Below the pieces are notes generated by a model. That model saw only the letters and a list, made by a program, of their open reading frames with translations, searched no databases and was not told where the DNA came from. A program made the position numbers and the translations under genes. DNA of 64,000 nt from assembly GCF_014384995.1 (NCBI RefSeq), contig NZ_JACRSY010000011.1:1-64000 (forward strand), read 5' to 3'. This DNA comes from Zhenhengia yiwuensis (lineage in GTDB: Bacteria; Bacillota; Clostridia; Lachnospirales; Cellulosilyticaceae). Below, piece by piece: positions 27,216 to 35,824 of the stretch (positions within the stretch are counted from its first letter, which is position 1; every line of letters starts with the position of its first letter).

Positions 27216-27938
27216 CTAATACATCTTTGCATTATTTTCGAATCGTTTCGTGGTAAGGTTCTGCTTAACAGCTATACCCTTACCCTCTGCTGCCCATAGC
27301 ATCCCTCGTAGCATCATCTCTTGCGCTTCTGGTGCATGATCAAATACATTATCTTGATGTCCTAATGAAGTATAAAATACTCTTCCATTTCCCCAATATT
27401 TAATCCATGCAACAGGCATATCTATAGGCTTATTGGCGCTATGATAATAATTAACTAATGGAAACTTTGTTGTGGCTAATATCTCTATAGCTGGGTCAAC
27501 ATGTAAGTAGTAATGTTCACTTTTCACTTTGAAATCTTCTATTCCCTCTACGATGTCATGTGATCCTTTACAAATATTAACAGTGTATTCTATACCATCT
27601 CCTCCTGGATGGCTTACCCATTGCCCTCCAGTTATAAACTGCCATTCGGTATCTTGTCTAAAGGCATCACACATGCCCCCATGACATCCAGCAAGTCCTA
27701 CCCCACTTCCAACAGCTTGAGATATATTTTGCACATATTCATGTTTAATTTCACCCATCGTCCAGCAAGAAATAATTAAGTCTAAAGTTTTAAGATAATT
27801 TACATCAGCTAGACAGTCTAAATGATCATAGATTTCTACTTCAAATCCTTCTTGACGCAATAAAGCCGCAAAACGCTTTGAAACTAAATCAGGCTGGTGA
27901 CCATCCCATCCACCTTGAAAAATCAATACTTTTTTCAT
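27216..27938 (-). CDS. ThuA-like domain protein
   Basis: A 240-residue protein of the ThuA (trehalose-utilisation) family, a class I glutamine-amidotransferase-like fold. It shows KVLIFQGGWDGHQPD at the start, GLAGCHGGMCDAF in the middle and VFYTSLGHQDNVF near the end, all typical of ThuA. It often sits beside Gfo/Idh/MocA oxidoreductases in sugar-degradation loci (family knowledge) and does so here on both sides. The ATG at 27938 has AAGGGGG upstream; the longer frame would overlap the preceding gene. The exact reaction is not established. Confidence 0.82.
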   Translation of the reverse strand: MKKVLIFQGGWDGHQPDLVSKRFAALLRQEGFEVEIYDHLDCLADVNYLKTLDLIISCWTMGEIKHEYVQNISQAVGSGVGLAGCHGGMCDAFRQDTEWQFITGGQWVSHPGGDGIEYTVNICKGSHDIVEGIEDFKVKSEHYYLHVDPAIEILATTKFPLVNYYHSANKPIDMPVAWIKYWGNGRVFYTSLGHQDNVFDHAPEAQEMMLRGMLWAAEGKGIAVKQNLTTKRFENNAKMY

Positions 27939-27949
27939 ACTTTTCCCCC

Positions 27950-29005
27950 TTATATACGACAAGCTATGCCGCATCCTCTTGCTTGTGCTTCAAAAATGAT
28001 ATCAATAACCTTCATCACTCTTAACACCTCTTCTGGCTTAACAATAAGCTCTTCCTGCCCCTCTAGGACACCTACTATATTCTTATAATAGTTCGCCCAG
28101 TCTACACTTACTTCTGGCAATGCCATCTCTTTTGTTGTATGCTTTGGTCTAGGTGCCATGGTTCTTGTAGGCCCTGCACTTGTATAAACAATCTCATCTT
28201 CCCATTCCATTTCACTATCTTCTTTAATCGTTACAATCTTTCCATTTCCATCCCAATCTTCTATAATGGCTGAGCCCTCTACACCACACACATGCCAGCG
28301 TGGCTGAGTAACTAAACAATTCATGGCAACCTCAACTAAGGCAGTGATACCACTCTCAAATCTTAGAAGGACATCAAAGTGATCATCTACTTCAGGTGCA
28401 AAAATATTATGTAAGTGTGCCTCCACTGAAATTACTTCTTCTGGGAACATCCATAAGAGCTGATCAATCATGTGTACTCCCCAGTCTAGTACCATACCTC
28501 CACCATTTACTTTATATCCACGCCAGCCATGTAAGGCACGCCTAGAACCTTGAACTCTACTCTCAATACGATAGAATTTGCCTATTAAATTTTGGTCATA
28601 AATTGCTTTCATTATCCGATAATCTTTATCCCATCTTCTATTTTGATGAATAGAAAATAGTTTTTGTTCTTGTTTACTAACCTCTATAATTTCTTCTAAC
28701 TCTTTTGCATTCATGGCTACAGGTTTTTCACATACAACATGTTTACCTGCTTTAAGACAAGCTATAGCATAGTCTTTATGAAAATTATTAGGCGTTGCAA
28801 TTGTCACTATGTCAACAGTCTTATCCTTTAACAACTCCTCCACACTTTTATAGGCTCTTAGTCCTTTTTCACTGGCTTTTTGCAACATTTCTTCTCTAAT
28901 GTCATAGGCACCTACAACCTCTATTTCCGGTAAACTTTTTCTAATATTCTCATGATGCCATCCACCCATACCACCATATCCGATAATAGCTAATTTATAA
29001 CGCAT
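27950..29005 (-). CDS. Gfo/Idh/MocA family sugar oxidoreductase (set 2, A)
   Basis: A 351-residue NAD(P)-dependent oxidoreductase, close paralogue of 6239-7294 with the same length. It has IIGYGGMGGWHHEN at the start, EKP as CEKPVAM, QNRRWDKDY and GGGMVLDWGVH. The ATG at 29005 follows AAAGGGG; the open frame extends 50 codons upstream but that part covers the promoter. It leads a three-gene operon with ThuA and a second oxidoreductase, divergent from an AraC regulator whose probable binding repeats overlap this gene's -35. Confidence 0.87.
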   Translation of the reverse strand: MRYKLAIIGYGGMGGWHHENIRKSLPEIEVVGAYDIREEMLQKASEKGLRAYKSVEELLKDKTVDIVTIATPNNFHKDYAIACLKAGKHVVCEKPVAMNAKELEEIIEVSKQEQKLFSIHQNRRWDKDYRIMKAIYDQNLIGKFYRIESRVQGSRRALHGWRGYKVNGGGMVLDWGVHMIDQLLWMFPEEVISVEAHLHNIFAPEVDDHFDVLLRFESGITALVEVAMNCLVTQPRWHVCGVEGSAIIEDWDGNGKIVTIKEDSEMEWEDEIVYTSAGPTRTMAPRPKHTTKEMALPEVSVDWANYYKNIVGVLEGQEELIVKPEEVLRVMKVIDIIFEAQARGCGIACRI

Positions 29006-29036
29006 CGCACATTCCCCTTTAATTAAATTTGAGTTC

Positions 29037-29090
29037 ATTCTAGCACTCCTAATTAAAAATTTCATGCCACATACAATAAAATTCACGCCA
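29037..29090 (-). promoter_or_regulatory. AraC-type activator site and promoter of oxidoreductase set 2
   Basis: On the minus strand TGGCGTGAATTTT (29090-29078) and TGGCATGAAATTTT (29069-29056) are direct repeats with start-to-start spacing of exactly 21 bp, two helical turns as in AraC half-sites. The inner copy overlaps the weak -35 ATGAAA (29065-29060), with TAGAAT (29042-29037) 17 bp further on. This is the layout of activator-dependent promoters. Confidence 0.65.
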
Positions 29091-29154
29091 TATATTGCTA
29101 TATTCTTTAGGCTATAAGATAATAAAGTAAAATACTTGAAAGGCGAGTGTATCA

Positions 29155-29958
29155 ATGAAAACTTTATCCTATCCCAAAGGTTTTTATGAGTTTTTTTCCA
29201 ATCAAGAATCTCATATAATTCGCTCAGAGTATGTTCAAAATCTTACTTTTTTACCTCATATGCATATACAAATCGAACTACTCTATATCGTTAATGGAAG
29301 TATTCTCATTCAAATAGATAATAACAAGCAATTACTCTCTTCTGGCTCTATTGCATTTATTCCACCTCATAAGATCCACTCTTTTCATACAGAAAAAAAC
29401 AGTCTTTGTATTTTAACTATCTTTGATCCTATTTTGATACCTGAAATAGATTACCTGCTAAAAAAAAGTACGCCTTCTCACCCTTTTATTTCAGATGTCC
29501 CTCATCTACTTAGCCTTAAGCACTACTTTCAAGCACTCACTCAATCATCTTCTAATAGTTTACTTAGTAAAGGTTATCTCTCTATTATTTTAGCTTCTAT
29601 TCTCAATGAACTAAGTTTTATTGACACAAATACTCAACATAACCATACAATTCAAACAATCTTAGACCATATTTATATGCATTATCAAGAGCAAATTTCT
29701 CTTGATACCATTGCTACTCATCTAGGAATTTCTAAATTTTATATTTCTCATCTCTTTAATACACAGATTGGTTGTAGCGTACCTAATTACATCAATTACC
29801 TACGTATCAACCTTGCAAAGCAATTACTCTTTACAGATAAAAACATTACAGAAATTGCTTATGAATGTGGGTTTGAAAGCTTAAGAAGTTTCTATCGTGC
29901 CTTTACAACAGTTTGTAACACGACACCTCGTCAATACATAAAAGAACACCAAGAATAA
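29155..29958 (+). CDS. AraC family regulator with cupin sensor domain
   Basis: A 267-residue regulator. The N-terminal part (about 15-100) is a cupin-like sugar-sensing domain (HMHIQIELLYIVNGS, FIPPHKIHSF). The C-terminal 100 residues are a double helix-turn-helix AraC domain (ISLDTIATHLGISKFYISHLF and ITEIAYECGFESLRSFYRAF). It is transcribed away from oxidoreductase set 2, and a 21-bp direct repeat lies between them. It most likely activates that set when a pathway sugar is present. The start follows AAAGGCGAG. It ends at a good terminator. Confidence 0.9.
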   Translation: MKTLSYPKGFYEFFSNQESHIIRSEYVQNLTFLPHMHIQIELLYIVNGSILIQIDNNKQLLSSGSIAFIPPHKIHSFHTEKNSLCILTIFDPILIPEIDYLLKKSTPSHPFISDVPHLLSLKHYFQALTQSSSNSLLSKGYLSIILASILNELSFIDTNTQHNHTIQTILDHIYMHYQEQISLDTIATHLGISKFYISHLFNTQIGCSVPNYINYLRINLAKQLLFTDKNITEIAYECGFESLRSFYRAFTTVCNTTPRQYIKEHQE

Positions 29959-29961
29959 AAA

Positions 29962-30003
29962 TAACCCTCGAACCTAGTTATTTCTAAGTTCGAGGGTTTT
30001 ATT
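29962..30003 (+). terminator. Terminator of the AraC gene
   Basis: Stem AACCCTCGAAC / GTTCGAGGGTT followed by TTATT; it abuts the tRNA gene on the other strand. Confidence 0.85.
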
Positions 30004-30005
30004 AA

Positions 30006-30078
<73 letters not shown>

Positions 30079-30165
30079 TTTTTACTTTTATTATAGTAAA
30101 AATTTTCTAATTTTAAAAGTATTTATTTTAACTTTTACTTTACCGGCCTTCTCCCTTATTAACCC

Positions 30166-30339
30166 CTATTCTTCTCCATCATCACTACACGGACAAATAC
30201 TGTGCATTAAAAGTGCTAACTCTTCTTTTAACAGCGTATCACAGTACTTTTCGAAATGCTCCTCTGAACAAAAATAGCCTATTTTATGATTATAGCCTTT
30301 ATCTTCGATAGGCTGATTACAATACATACATTTTTTCAT
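30166..30339 (-). CDS. Small Cys-rich zinc-ribbon-like protein
   Basis: A 57-residue ORF starting MKKCMYCNQPIEDKG. It has a CxxC pair at residues 4-7, CSEEHF at 24 and a CPC pair near the acidic C-terminus (CPCSDDGEE). It has a GAGGAAAG site upstream of the ATG and lies between the tRNA gene and the next gene in the same direction. The Cys spacing suggests one bound zinc (CxxC..C/H pattern). I do not recognise the family. It is too short to name beyond zinc-ribbon-like. Confidence 0.6.
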   Translation of the reverse strand: MKKCMYCNQPIEDKGYNHKIGYFCSEEHFEKYCDTLLKEELALLMHSICPCSDDGEE

Positions 30340-30381
30340 CTAGTCTTTCCTCTCTTTGATCAAGATTTCCTAATAACTCTT

Positions 30382-31246
30382 CTAAGCTTCTACTTTATCA
30401 TTCCACTGAACCTGACTTGGCATCATATTATTATCCTGTAAATAGGTATAAATACTATTCTCATAGGCTTCTAATACTTTGCCACTCATCTTACCATATT
30501 TCCATTTTATACTTTGTGTACAAAAAACGTATTTGACTCCTTTATAATAACATTCATCTACCTGAGTAGAACCTTGCTCATAGACATTTTTTACATTTTG
30601 CCCTATCTTTTTAAACTTCTTCTTAATAAAGCTACTTGCACTTCCATATCCAAAACATACAATCTTTGGATTATAATACTCTACCTGTTTTAAGAATAAT
30701 TGAAAAATCTTATCGCTTAATTTTTTATTCTTTAGTATAACATCTTGAATTGGTTTAGAATTTGTGCATTTAAAATATAAAAGATCTGCAAAAAGTACAT
30801 AGTTAGAAGAATTCTGCCTATGTTCATAAAGATACTCTTTAATTTCCTCTTCTAAAGTATATTTCTCAATGTATTTATTAAGATAATCCTCCTTCTCCCA
30901 CATCATACTATGCCCTTTAAAAAGTTCATAACGTGGTTTATAGTAGGTCTGATGTGTATATTTCTTGTTATCCTTAATCCATTTGAAAGTCTTATCATTC
31001 TCTGGCGCATTAATCCACTTTAAAAAATTAATATCAGGATCCTCATACTCTCCTATACTAATAGAAGGATTAAGCCCCATAACCAATACACTTTTTTCTC
31101 CCTCCTCTAACTCTACTTTTATAAGTTCACGATTTCTATCACCTGTATAACCATCATCATTGATCGCTTGAATATCTAATTTTATAATGTCTTGATTGAT
31201 TTCATTGGACAAATCTTGTATTTCTTGAAAAATTTTTTTTGCACAT
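30382..31246 (-). CDS. Hypothetical UDG-fold-like protein, probable frameshift in an A8 tract near the start
   Basis: From a TTG at 31212 the frame encodes 276 residues, but no ribosome site precedes that TTG. Instead AAGGGAG (31252-31260) sits seven bases before an ATG at 31246, whose frame reads MCKK and then goes out of frame through an A8 run at 31233-31240. Removing one A joins it to the long frame as MCKKIFQEIQDLSNEIN. So the gene is either slipped, phase-variable or mis-sequenced. The body has VLVMGLNPSIS, similar to motif A of uracil-DNA-glycosylase-fold proteins, and a late FCTQSIKW. Function is uncertain. Confidence 0.5.
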
Positions 31247-31337
31247 ATATTAACTCCCTTATATAATTCATCTGTAATTAGGCTTTTAGTTATATTATAT
31301 GATAATATTAAACTATATCAAATATAAAATATTTTAA

Positions 31338-31379
31338 AATAAAAGGTTGAGTCTTCATTTCAAAACTCAACCTTTTATT
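31338..31379 (-). terminator. Terminator downstream of the sulfatase gene
   Basis: A 12-bp stem AAAAGGTTGAGT / ACTCAACCTTTT with a T-rich minus-strand tail. Confidence 0.8.
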
Positions 31380-31419
31380 TTATACTCTATTCTATTTTAT
31401 ACTCTATTCTATTTTATAC
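31378..31419. repeat. 17-bp tandem repeat
   Basis: TTTTATACTCTATTCTA occurs twice in tandem (31378-31394, 31395-31411) followed by a partial third copy. It lies between the terminator and the sulfatase stop. Confidence 0.85.
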
Positions 31420-31500
31420 GTATTCGAAGTTCTATGGAGTATCAAACCATTTGAAGACGAAGCAAAGTGTTGCACTTGCTAAAGCTGTATAACCTACTCT

Positions 31501-32961
31501 TTATTCAGTAATCCATTTAATGGTTTCCCATACTTCTACGCCGTTATTCTTTTGAGGTATACCTGGCATACTTCGGCCTTCTTTTACATACTTAGTTAAA
31601 AGTTCTTTAAGTTCCTTAACTACTTCAGGATGCTGCTCATAAATATTATGTTGCTCCTTTATATCCACTTCTAAGTCATAGAGCTGAACATGTGGGAGCT
31701 GCCTTTCTACTTCCGAATTAGGGACTGGATAGCTCCATCCTCCAGACCCTTTACACATCTCTAGCTTATACTTACCTTTACGAATAGATAAAGACCCATC
31801 AATACTTTGGTGAACAAGGGCCTCTCTTGTATACTGATCTTGTCCTTTCCATAACCCTAGTTCACTTACACTATCTTCTCCCATATTATCTGGCAATATA
31901 ACACCTAGTAAATCTGCCATAGTAGCCATGAAATCAGCAAGACAAACTGTCTCATTACATTGACTTCCTGCTTTAATAACTTCTGGCCATTTGATAAGAA
32001 GCGGGATACGATGGCCCCCTTCATAAATATCTGCCTTATGACCTCTAAAGATATAGCTTGGATTATGTCCTTTTTCCGCTAGCTCCTTATAATCTGCTGA
32101 CGGCGAACATCCATTATCTGATGTATAGATAATAATCGTATTTTCTTCTAATCCACATGCTTTTACTTTCTCCATTACCTTACCTACCATGGCATCACAC
32201 ATCATAACAAAGTCACCATATTCATTAGTCCCCGATTTACCTATCCATTCCTTGGTAGGTAAAATAGGTGTATGTGGTGCAGGTAATGGGAAGTAAATAA
32301 AGAATGGTTCTTCTTTATGTTCCTCTATAGTCTGTACAACTTTATCTGTAAGATGTGGCAGCACTTGTTCATGTTTAAAGTTTGGCGCTGTAGGCCCTTC
32401 TCTCCAAAAACGCTTACCAGAATCACTTGTAACCTTAGTAGGCAATTCTACTACTTTATTATTTTCAATATAAACATATGGTGGCATATCTAAAGATGCA
32501 CTAATCCCATAATAATAATCAAATCCAAAATCAACAGGCCCATTTTTAATAATTCCTGTATAATCTACATTTTCTACTACCCCAAAGTCTGGTACACTTT
32601 TAAATTCCCCATGACATGGCCAGTCCATTCCCAAGTGCCATTTACCAATACAAGCAGTATAATAACCTGAGTCCGATAAAAGATTAGCTACAGTTTGTCT
32701 ACCATCTTCTATAAGATGAGGTGTATAACCTCCTATTACACCTGTTTTAAGTCTTGAACGCCAATTATAACGTCCTGTTAATATGCCATATCTTGAAGGT
32801 GTACATACAGCTGAAGTTGCATGTGCATCTGTAAAACTCATGCCCTCCTCTCCTAGCTGATCAAAATACCTTGTCTTAAATGGGCATTTTTCATTGAGAT
32901 AAGAAATATCTCCATAGCCCATGTCATCTGCTAATATATAGATAATATTAGGTTTTTTCAT
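31501..32961 (-). CDS. Cys-type sulfatase
   Basis: A 486-residue type I sulfatase, removing sulfate esters from carbohydrates or other substrates. The formylglycine motif CTPSR is at Cys53, followed by the family segment YGILTGRYNWR, and the metal-binding Asp pair is in ADDMGYG (D12, D13). It has HLGMDWPCHG and YTSDNGC in the expected places. The ATG at 32961 has GGGGG upstream; the longer frame is not needed. There is no signal peptide, so it is cytoplasmic and must be matured by a formylglycine enzyme encoded elsewhere. With GH110 and GH20 nearby it fits sulfated glycan use. Confidence 0.92.
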   Translation of the reverse strand: MKKPNIIYILADDMGYGDISYLNEKCPFKTRYFDQLGEEGMSFTDAHATSAVCTPSRYGILTGRYNWRSRLKTGVIGGYTPHLIEDGRQTVANLLSDSGYYTACIGKWHLGMDWPCHGEFKSVPDFGVVENVDYTGIIKNGPVDFGFDYYYGISASLDMPPYVYIENNKVVELPTKVTSDSGKRFWREGPTAPNFKHEQVLPHLTDKVVQTIEEHKEEPFFIYFPLPAPHTPILPTKEWIGKSGTNEYGDFVMMCDAMVGKVMEKVKACGLEENTIIIYTSDNGCSPSADYKELAEKGHNPSYIFRGHKADIYEGGHRIPLLIKWPEVIKAGSQCNETVCLADFMATMADLLGVILPDNMGEDSVSELGLWKGQDQYTREALVHQSIDGSLSIRKGKYKLEMCKGSGGWSYPVPNSEVERQLPHVQLYDLEVDIKEQHNIYEQHPEVVKELKELLTKYVKEGRSMPGIPQKNNGVEVWETIKWITE

Positions 32962-33093
32962 GTCAATTCCCCCAATAACTTTATTCAATATCTCCTTCTT
33001 ATTTTAACTTATTATGATATACACTTCTATAAATTTATAAATTATTATTAATAATTGTTTTAATTTTAAATTGTTAATTTAACACAATAAATT

Positions 33094-34068
33094 TTATCTA
33101 ATAATAGGATATAAAAGTTTTTGATTTTCTGTATCATAAAGGGTATCCGCTGTAATCAGTTTATAACCCGTGTCTGTGTCTTGCTCTACTTTTTTACCAT
33201 CAAACAAATCAACTGCAACTTTTACTCCTAGGTATCCCATATTAAAAGGTTTCTGCACCAGTATAGCCTCTATTATGCCTTTTTCTAAAGCTTCTATAAT
33301 AACATTTGAACTATCAAAACCTACTACTTTAATTTTCTTACTTAATCCTAACTCTTCAATTGCTAGACAAATCCCCTCTGTCATGTATTGATTAGCTCCT
33401 ACAATTCCTTTAAGATTAGGGTATTGTTTTATAATCTCCTTTGCCTTCTTATACGCACTTTCAGTAGTCCCTTCTGTATAAACTGTAGGTAATTGCTTCA
33501 CCTTAGCCTGCCCAGCCATAACTAAGTCATAGCCTTGTTCCCTTTCATTAGCTGTACTTGCCCCCTGTACAAAGTTAAGCATGATAACTTCACCTTTATT
33601 GTTAATACTTTCTAAAAGATAATGGGTCAACTCTTGTGCCGCAGCTACATTATCTGTAGCTACAATCTCTGTCTGTCCTACCACACTAGAGTCTACACTC
33701 ACTAAAGTAATCCCCTTTTTCTTAGCATTTTCCACACTAAGTGCTAATCTTTCCTTATCTGCCGCTGCTAGCAATATAATATCTGCACCTTCTTCTATTT
33801 TGCTATTCATAATTTCAACCTGCTTATCAACATCTTTTTCTTCTAAAGGCCCCACATATTCAAAGGGTATTTCTTCTTCTTTAGCTGCAAGTTGTGCTCC
33901 CATTCGGATGGTCTCCCAAAAAACATACTCACTCTGTATAGATTTAGAGACGAGCACAATTTTATTTGGCTTTTTAGAAGACTGATAGCTACTATATCCT
34001 ATAAAAATAAGTATTCCTATACTAACACCTACTATAAACCATTTAATAATTTGTTCTATTTTTTTCAT
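33094..34068 (-). CDS. Membrane-anchored sugar-binding protein of a three-component system
   Basis: A 324-residue periplasmic-binding-protein-like (ribose/galactose type) protein with an N-terminal membrane anchor (about 10-30) and no lipobox Cys. The ligand domain shows KGITLVSVDSSVV, TDNVAAAQELT and VVGFDSSNVI. The gene overlaps the 3' end of the histidine-kinase gene by 26 bp, and no ABC permease follows. In Clostridia such proteins often present sugar to a YesM-type kinase (family knowledge). It is therefore more likely a sensor subunit than a transporter part. Confidence 0.82.
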   Translation of the reverse strand: MKKIEQIIKWFIVGVSIGILIFIGYSSYQSSKKPNKIVLVSKSIQSEYVFWETIRMGAQLAAKEEEIPFEYVGPLEEKDVDKQVEIMNSKIEEGADIILLAAADKERLALSVENAKKKGITLVSVDSSVVGQTEIVATDNVAAAQELTHYLLESINNKGEVIMLNFVQGASTANEREQGYDLVMAGQAKVKQLPTVYTEGTTESAYKKAKEIIKQYPNLKGIVGANQYMTEGICLAIEELGLSKKIKVVGFDSSNVIIEALEKGIIEAILVQKPFNMGYLGVKVAVDLFDGKKVEQDTDTGYKLITADTLYDTENQKLLYPIIR

Positions 34069-35824
34069 TCCATTCCCCTATTTCTATCACCGGTATTGTA
34101 ATCCTTACCTTAGTCCATTTACCATATTCACTTTCATAACTTAGTCCATAATCCTGTCCAAAATACACCTGTATGCGTTCATGAACATTCTTAATAGCTA
34201 CACCACCTTTTGTAATAGATGTAGAGCTTGGCGCTTTAAGGATATTTTTAATTTGTTCACGAGACATGCCTTTTCCATTATCATAAACTTCTAGAATAAT
34301 ATTATTTCCCTCTCTAAATCCCAAAACTCTAATATACCCCCCTTCTTCTAAATCCTTAATACCGTGATAGAGAGCATTTTCTACCAATGGCTGTAACACA
34401 ATTTTTACTATCATCTCATCAAAGATATCAGGTGATACTTCAATCGTATAAGTTAATTTACTAGCATAACGTATTTTTTGAATCTGTAGATAATGCTTAA
34501 CATGTTCTACTTCTTCATAAATAGTAATAACCTCTTTACCTTTGCTTAAACTTAATCTAAAGTACCTTGCAAGTGCTGCTGTCATCTGTACAACTTTCTC
34601 ACATTCCTCTCTTTCTCCTAACCAAATAATAGTATCTAAAGAGTTATATAAAAAATGAGGATTTATTTGAGATTGCAGTACCTTTAATTCGCTTTTCCTT
34701 AGTTTCTTCTGATTATCTTCTACTTGTTCTATAAGCCCCTCAATCTTATATACCATCTCTTTAAAAGAAGCGGTAAGACATTGTATCTCTTCTGTGTCAC
34801 TTTGTGTATCTATCTCTACACCTAATTTACCTAGTTCTATTTCTTGCATATGCTCTGTAAGTTCTCTAATAGGTTTTGCTGTTTGACTTACAATGCGTTT
34901 GGAAATAAGAAAAGCTACAACCAAGGCAAGTAGTGTCAATATAATAAGCGGAATAATAATTTCTTGCTTTGATACAAGTAACTCTCCAATATAGGATACG
35001 CCAACTACTCGCCATCCTACTTCCTTCAGGCTATGTACTGTTACAAGACGTTTATCCTCTAGAACCTCTGTAAAACTACCTTCTTCCTGTTGCATAACAC
35101 GTGCTAAATCTTCTTGCAAAATTCCTGAATAAATAAGCTGCTGCTTAGGGTGATAAATCATCTCTTGCCCCTGACCTACAATATAGACATATCCCTTTTC
35201 CCCTAATTGGATATCATTACACATGTCCGTTAAATTTTTATAGCTCATATCAATCAGTACAATACCTAGGATCTTATTTTCTTCCATAATGGCAGCACTT
35301 AAAGAAAATACCCATTTCCCCTCATTTTTAAGATAATTTTGCGTATGAGAAGCTGAAATTACAGGCTTTCCTTGTGCCTCTACTGCTTTTGTATACCACT
35401 CCATTTGTTTCACATCGATATAGTCTTTAATAGCATTTGAGGCACTATCTGTAAGAACTAATCCATTTTCTCCAAAAATATTAATACTTACCACGCCATT
35501 ACTACTTCCTCTATTCCTCATCTCTTCAAGGAAATAACTTTTTCGTACAGCTTTTTGATTAAGCGGTTCCTTAAGTTGGTTAATTAAACTCGTATCTTGA
35601 CTTGAAATCATCCACATAACCTCTCGCATATGATCGATATAGGATTCTATATTTCTACCAAGCTGTTTAACAATCTCATATGCATACACATGCGTGTCTT
35701 TTTCTACTATTTCTGACATTTTATAAATAAAAAATATATCTAGCATAATAACAATAATCATAATTAAAGAAAAAAAATAGGTCATCAGTTTACTCTGTAA
35801 CCTATAAGACTTTTTATTTTTCAT
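34043..35824 (-). CDS. Sensor histidine kinase, YesM/LytS type
   Basis: A 593-residue membrane kinase. TM1 is at about 14-34, an extracellular dCache-like sensor at about 35-285 and TM2 at about 292-312, followed by a HAMP domain. The His_kinase motif is QINPHFLYNSLDT at about 385-400, with the phospho-His, and the HATPase part has ENALYHGI and YDNGKGM. Its start overlaps the response-regulator stop by four bases (ATGA). It would phosphorylate the adjacent AraC-type regulator on sugar binding, possibly via the sugar-binding protein encoded next. Confidence 0.92.
   Translation of the reverse strand: MKNKKSYRLQSKLMTYFFSLIMIIVIMLDIFFIYKMSEIVEKDTHVYAYEIVKQLGRNIESYIDHMREVMWMISSQDTSLINQLKEPLNQKAVRKSYFLEEMRNRGSSNGVVSINIFGENGLVLTDSASNAIKDYIDVKQMEWYTKAVEAQGKPVISASHTQNYLKNEGKWVFSLSAAIMEENKILGIVLIDMSYKNLTDMCNDIQLGEKGYVYIVGQGQEMIYHPKQQLIYSGILQEDLARVMQQEEGSFTEVLEDKRLVTVHSLKEVGWRVVGVSYIGELLVSKQEIIIPLIILTLLALVVAFLISKRIVSQTAKPIRELTEHMQEIELGKLGVEIDTQSDTEEIQCLTASFKEMVYKIEGLIEQVEDNQKKLRKSELKVLQSQINPHFLYNSLDTIIWLGEREECEKVVQMTAALARYFRLSLSKGKEVITIYEEVEHVKHYLQIQKIRYASKLTYTIEVSPDIFDEMIVKIVLQPLVENALYHGIKDLEEGGYIRVLGFREGNNIILEVYDNGKGMSREQIKNILKAPSSTSITKGGVAIKNVHERIQVYFGQDYGLSYESEYGKWTKVRITIPVIEIGEWNEKNRTNY

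Noticed and set aside
31378..31419. Tandem 17-bp repeat as a CRISPR-like array
   Set aside because: Copies are directly adjacent without spacers, and there are no cas genes in the window.
31430..31500. Possible remnant of a sugar-binding protein (VGYTALASA and FKWFDTP) before the sulfatase stop
   Set aside because: Slight likeness to the end of the 53108-54160 protein (GFKWFD..DTP), but too short and without gaps-free alignment; chance cannot be excluded.
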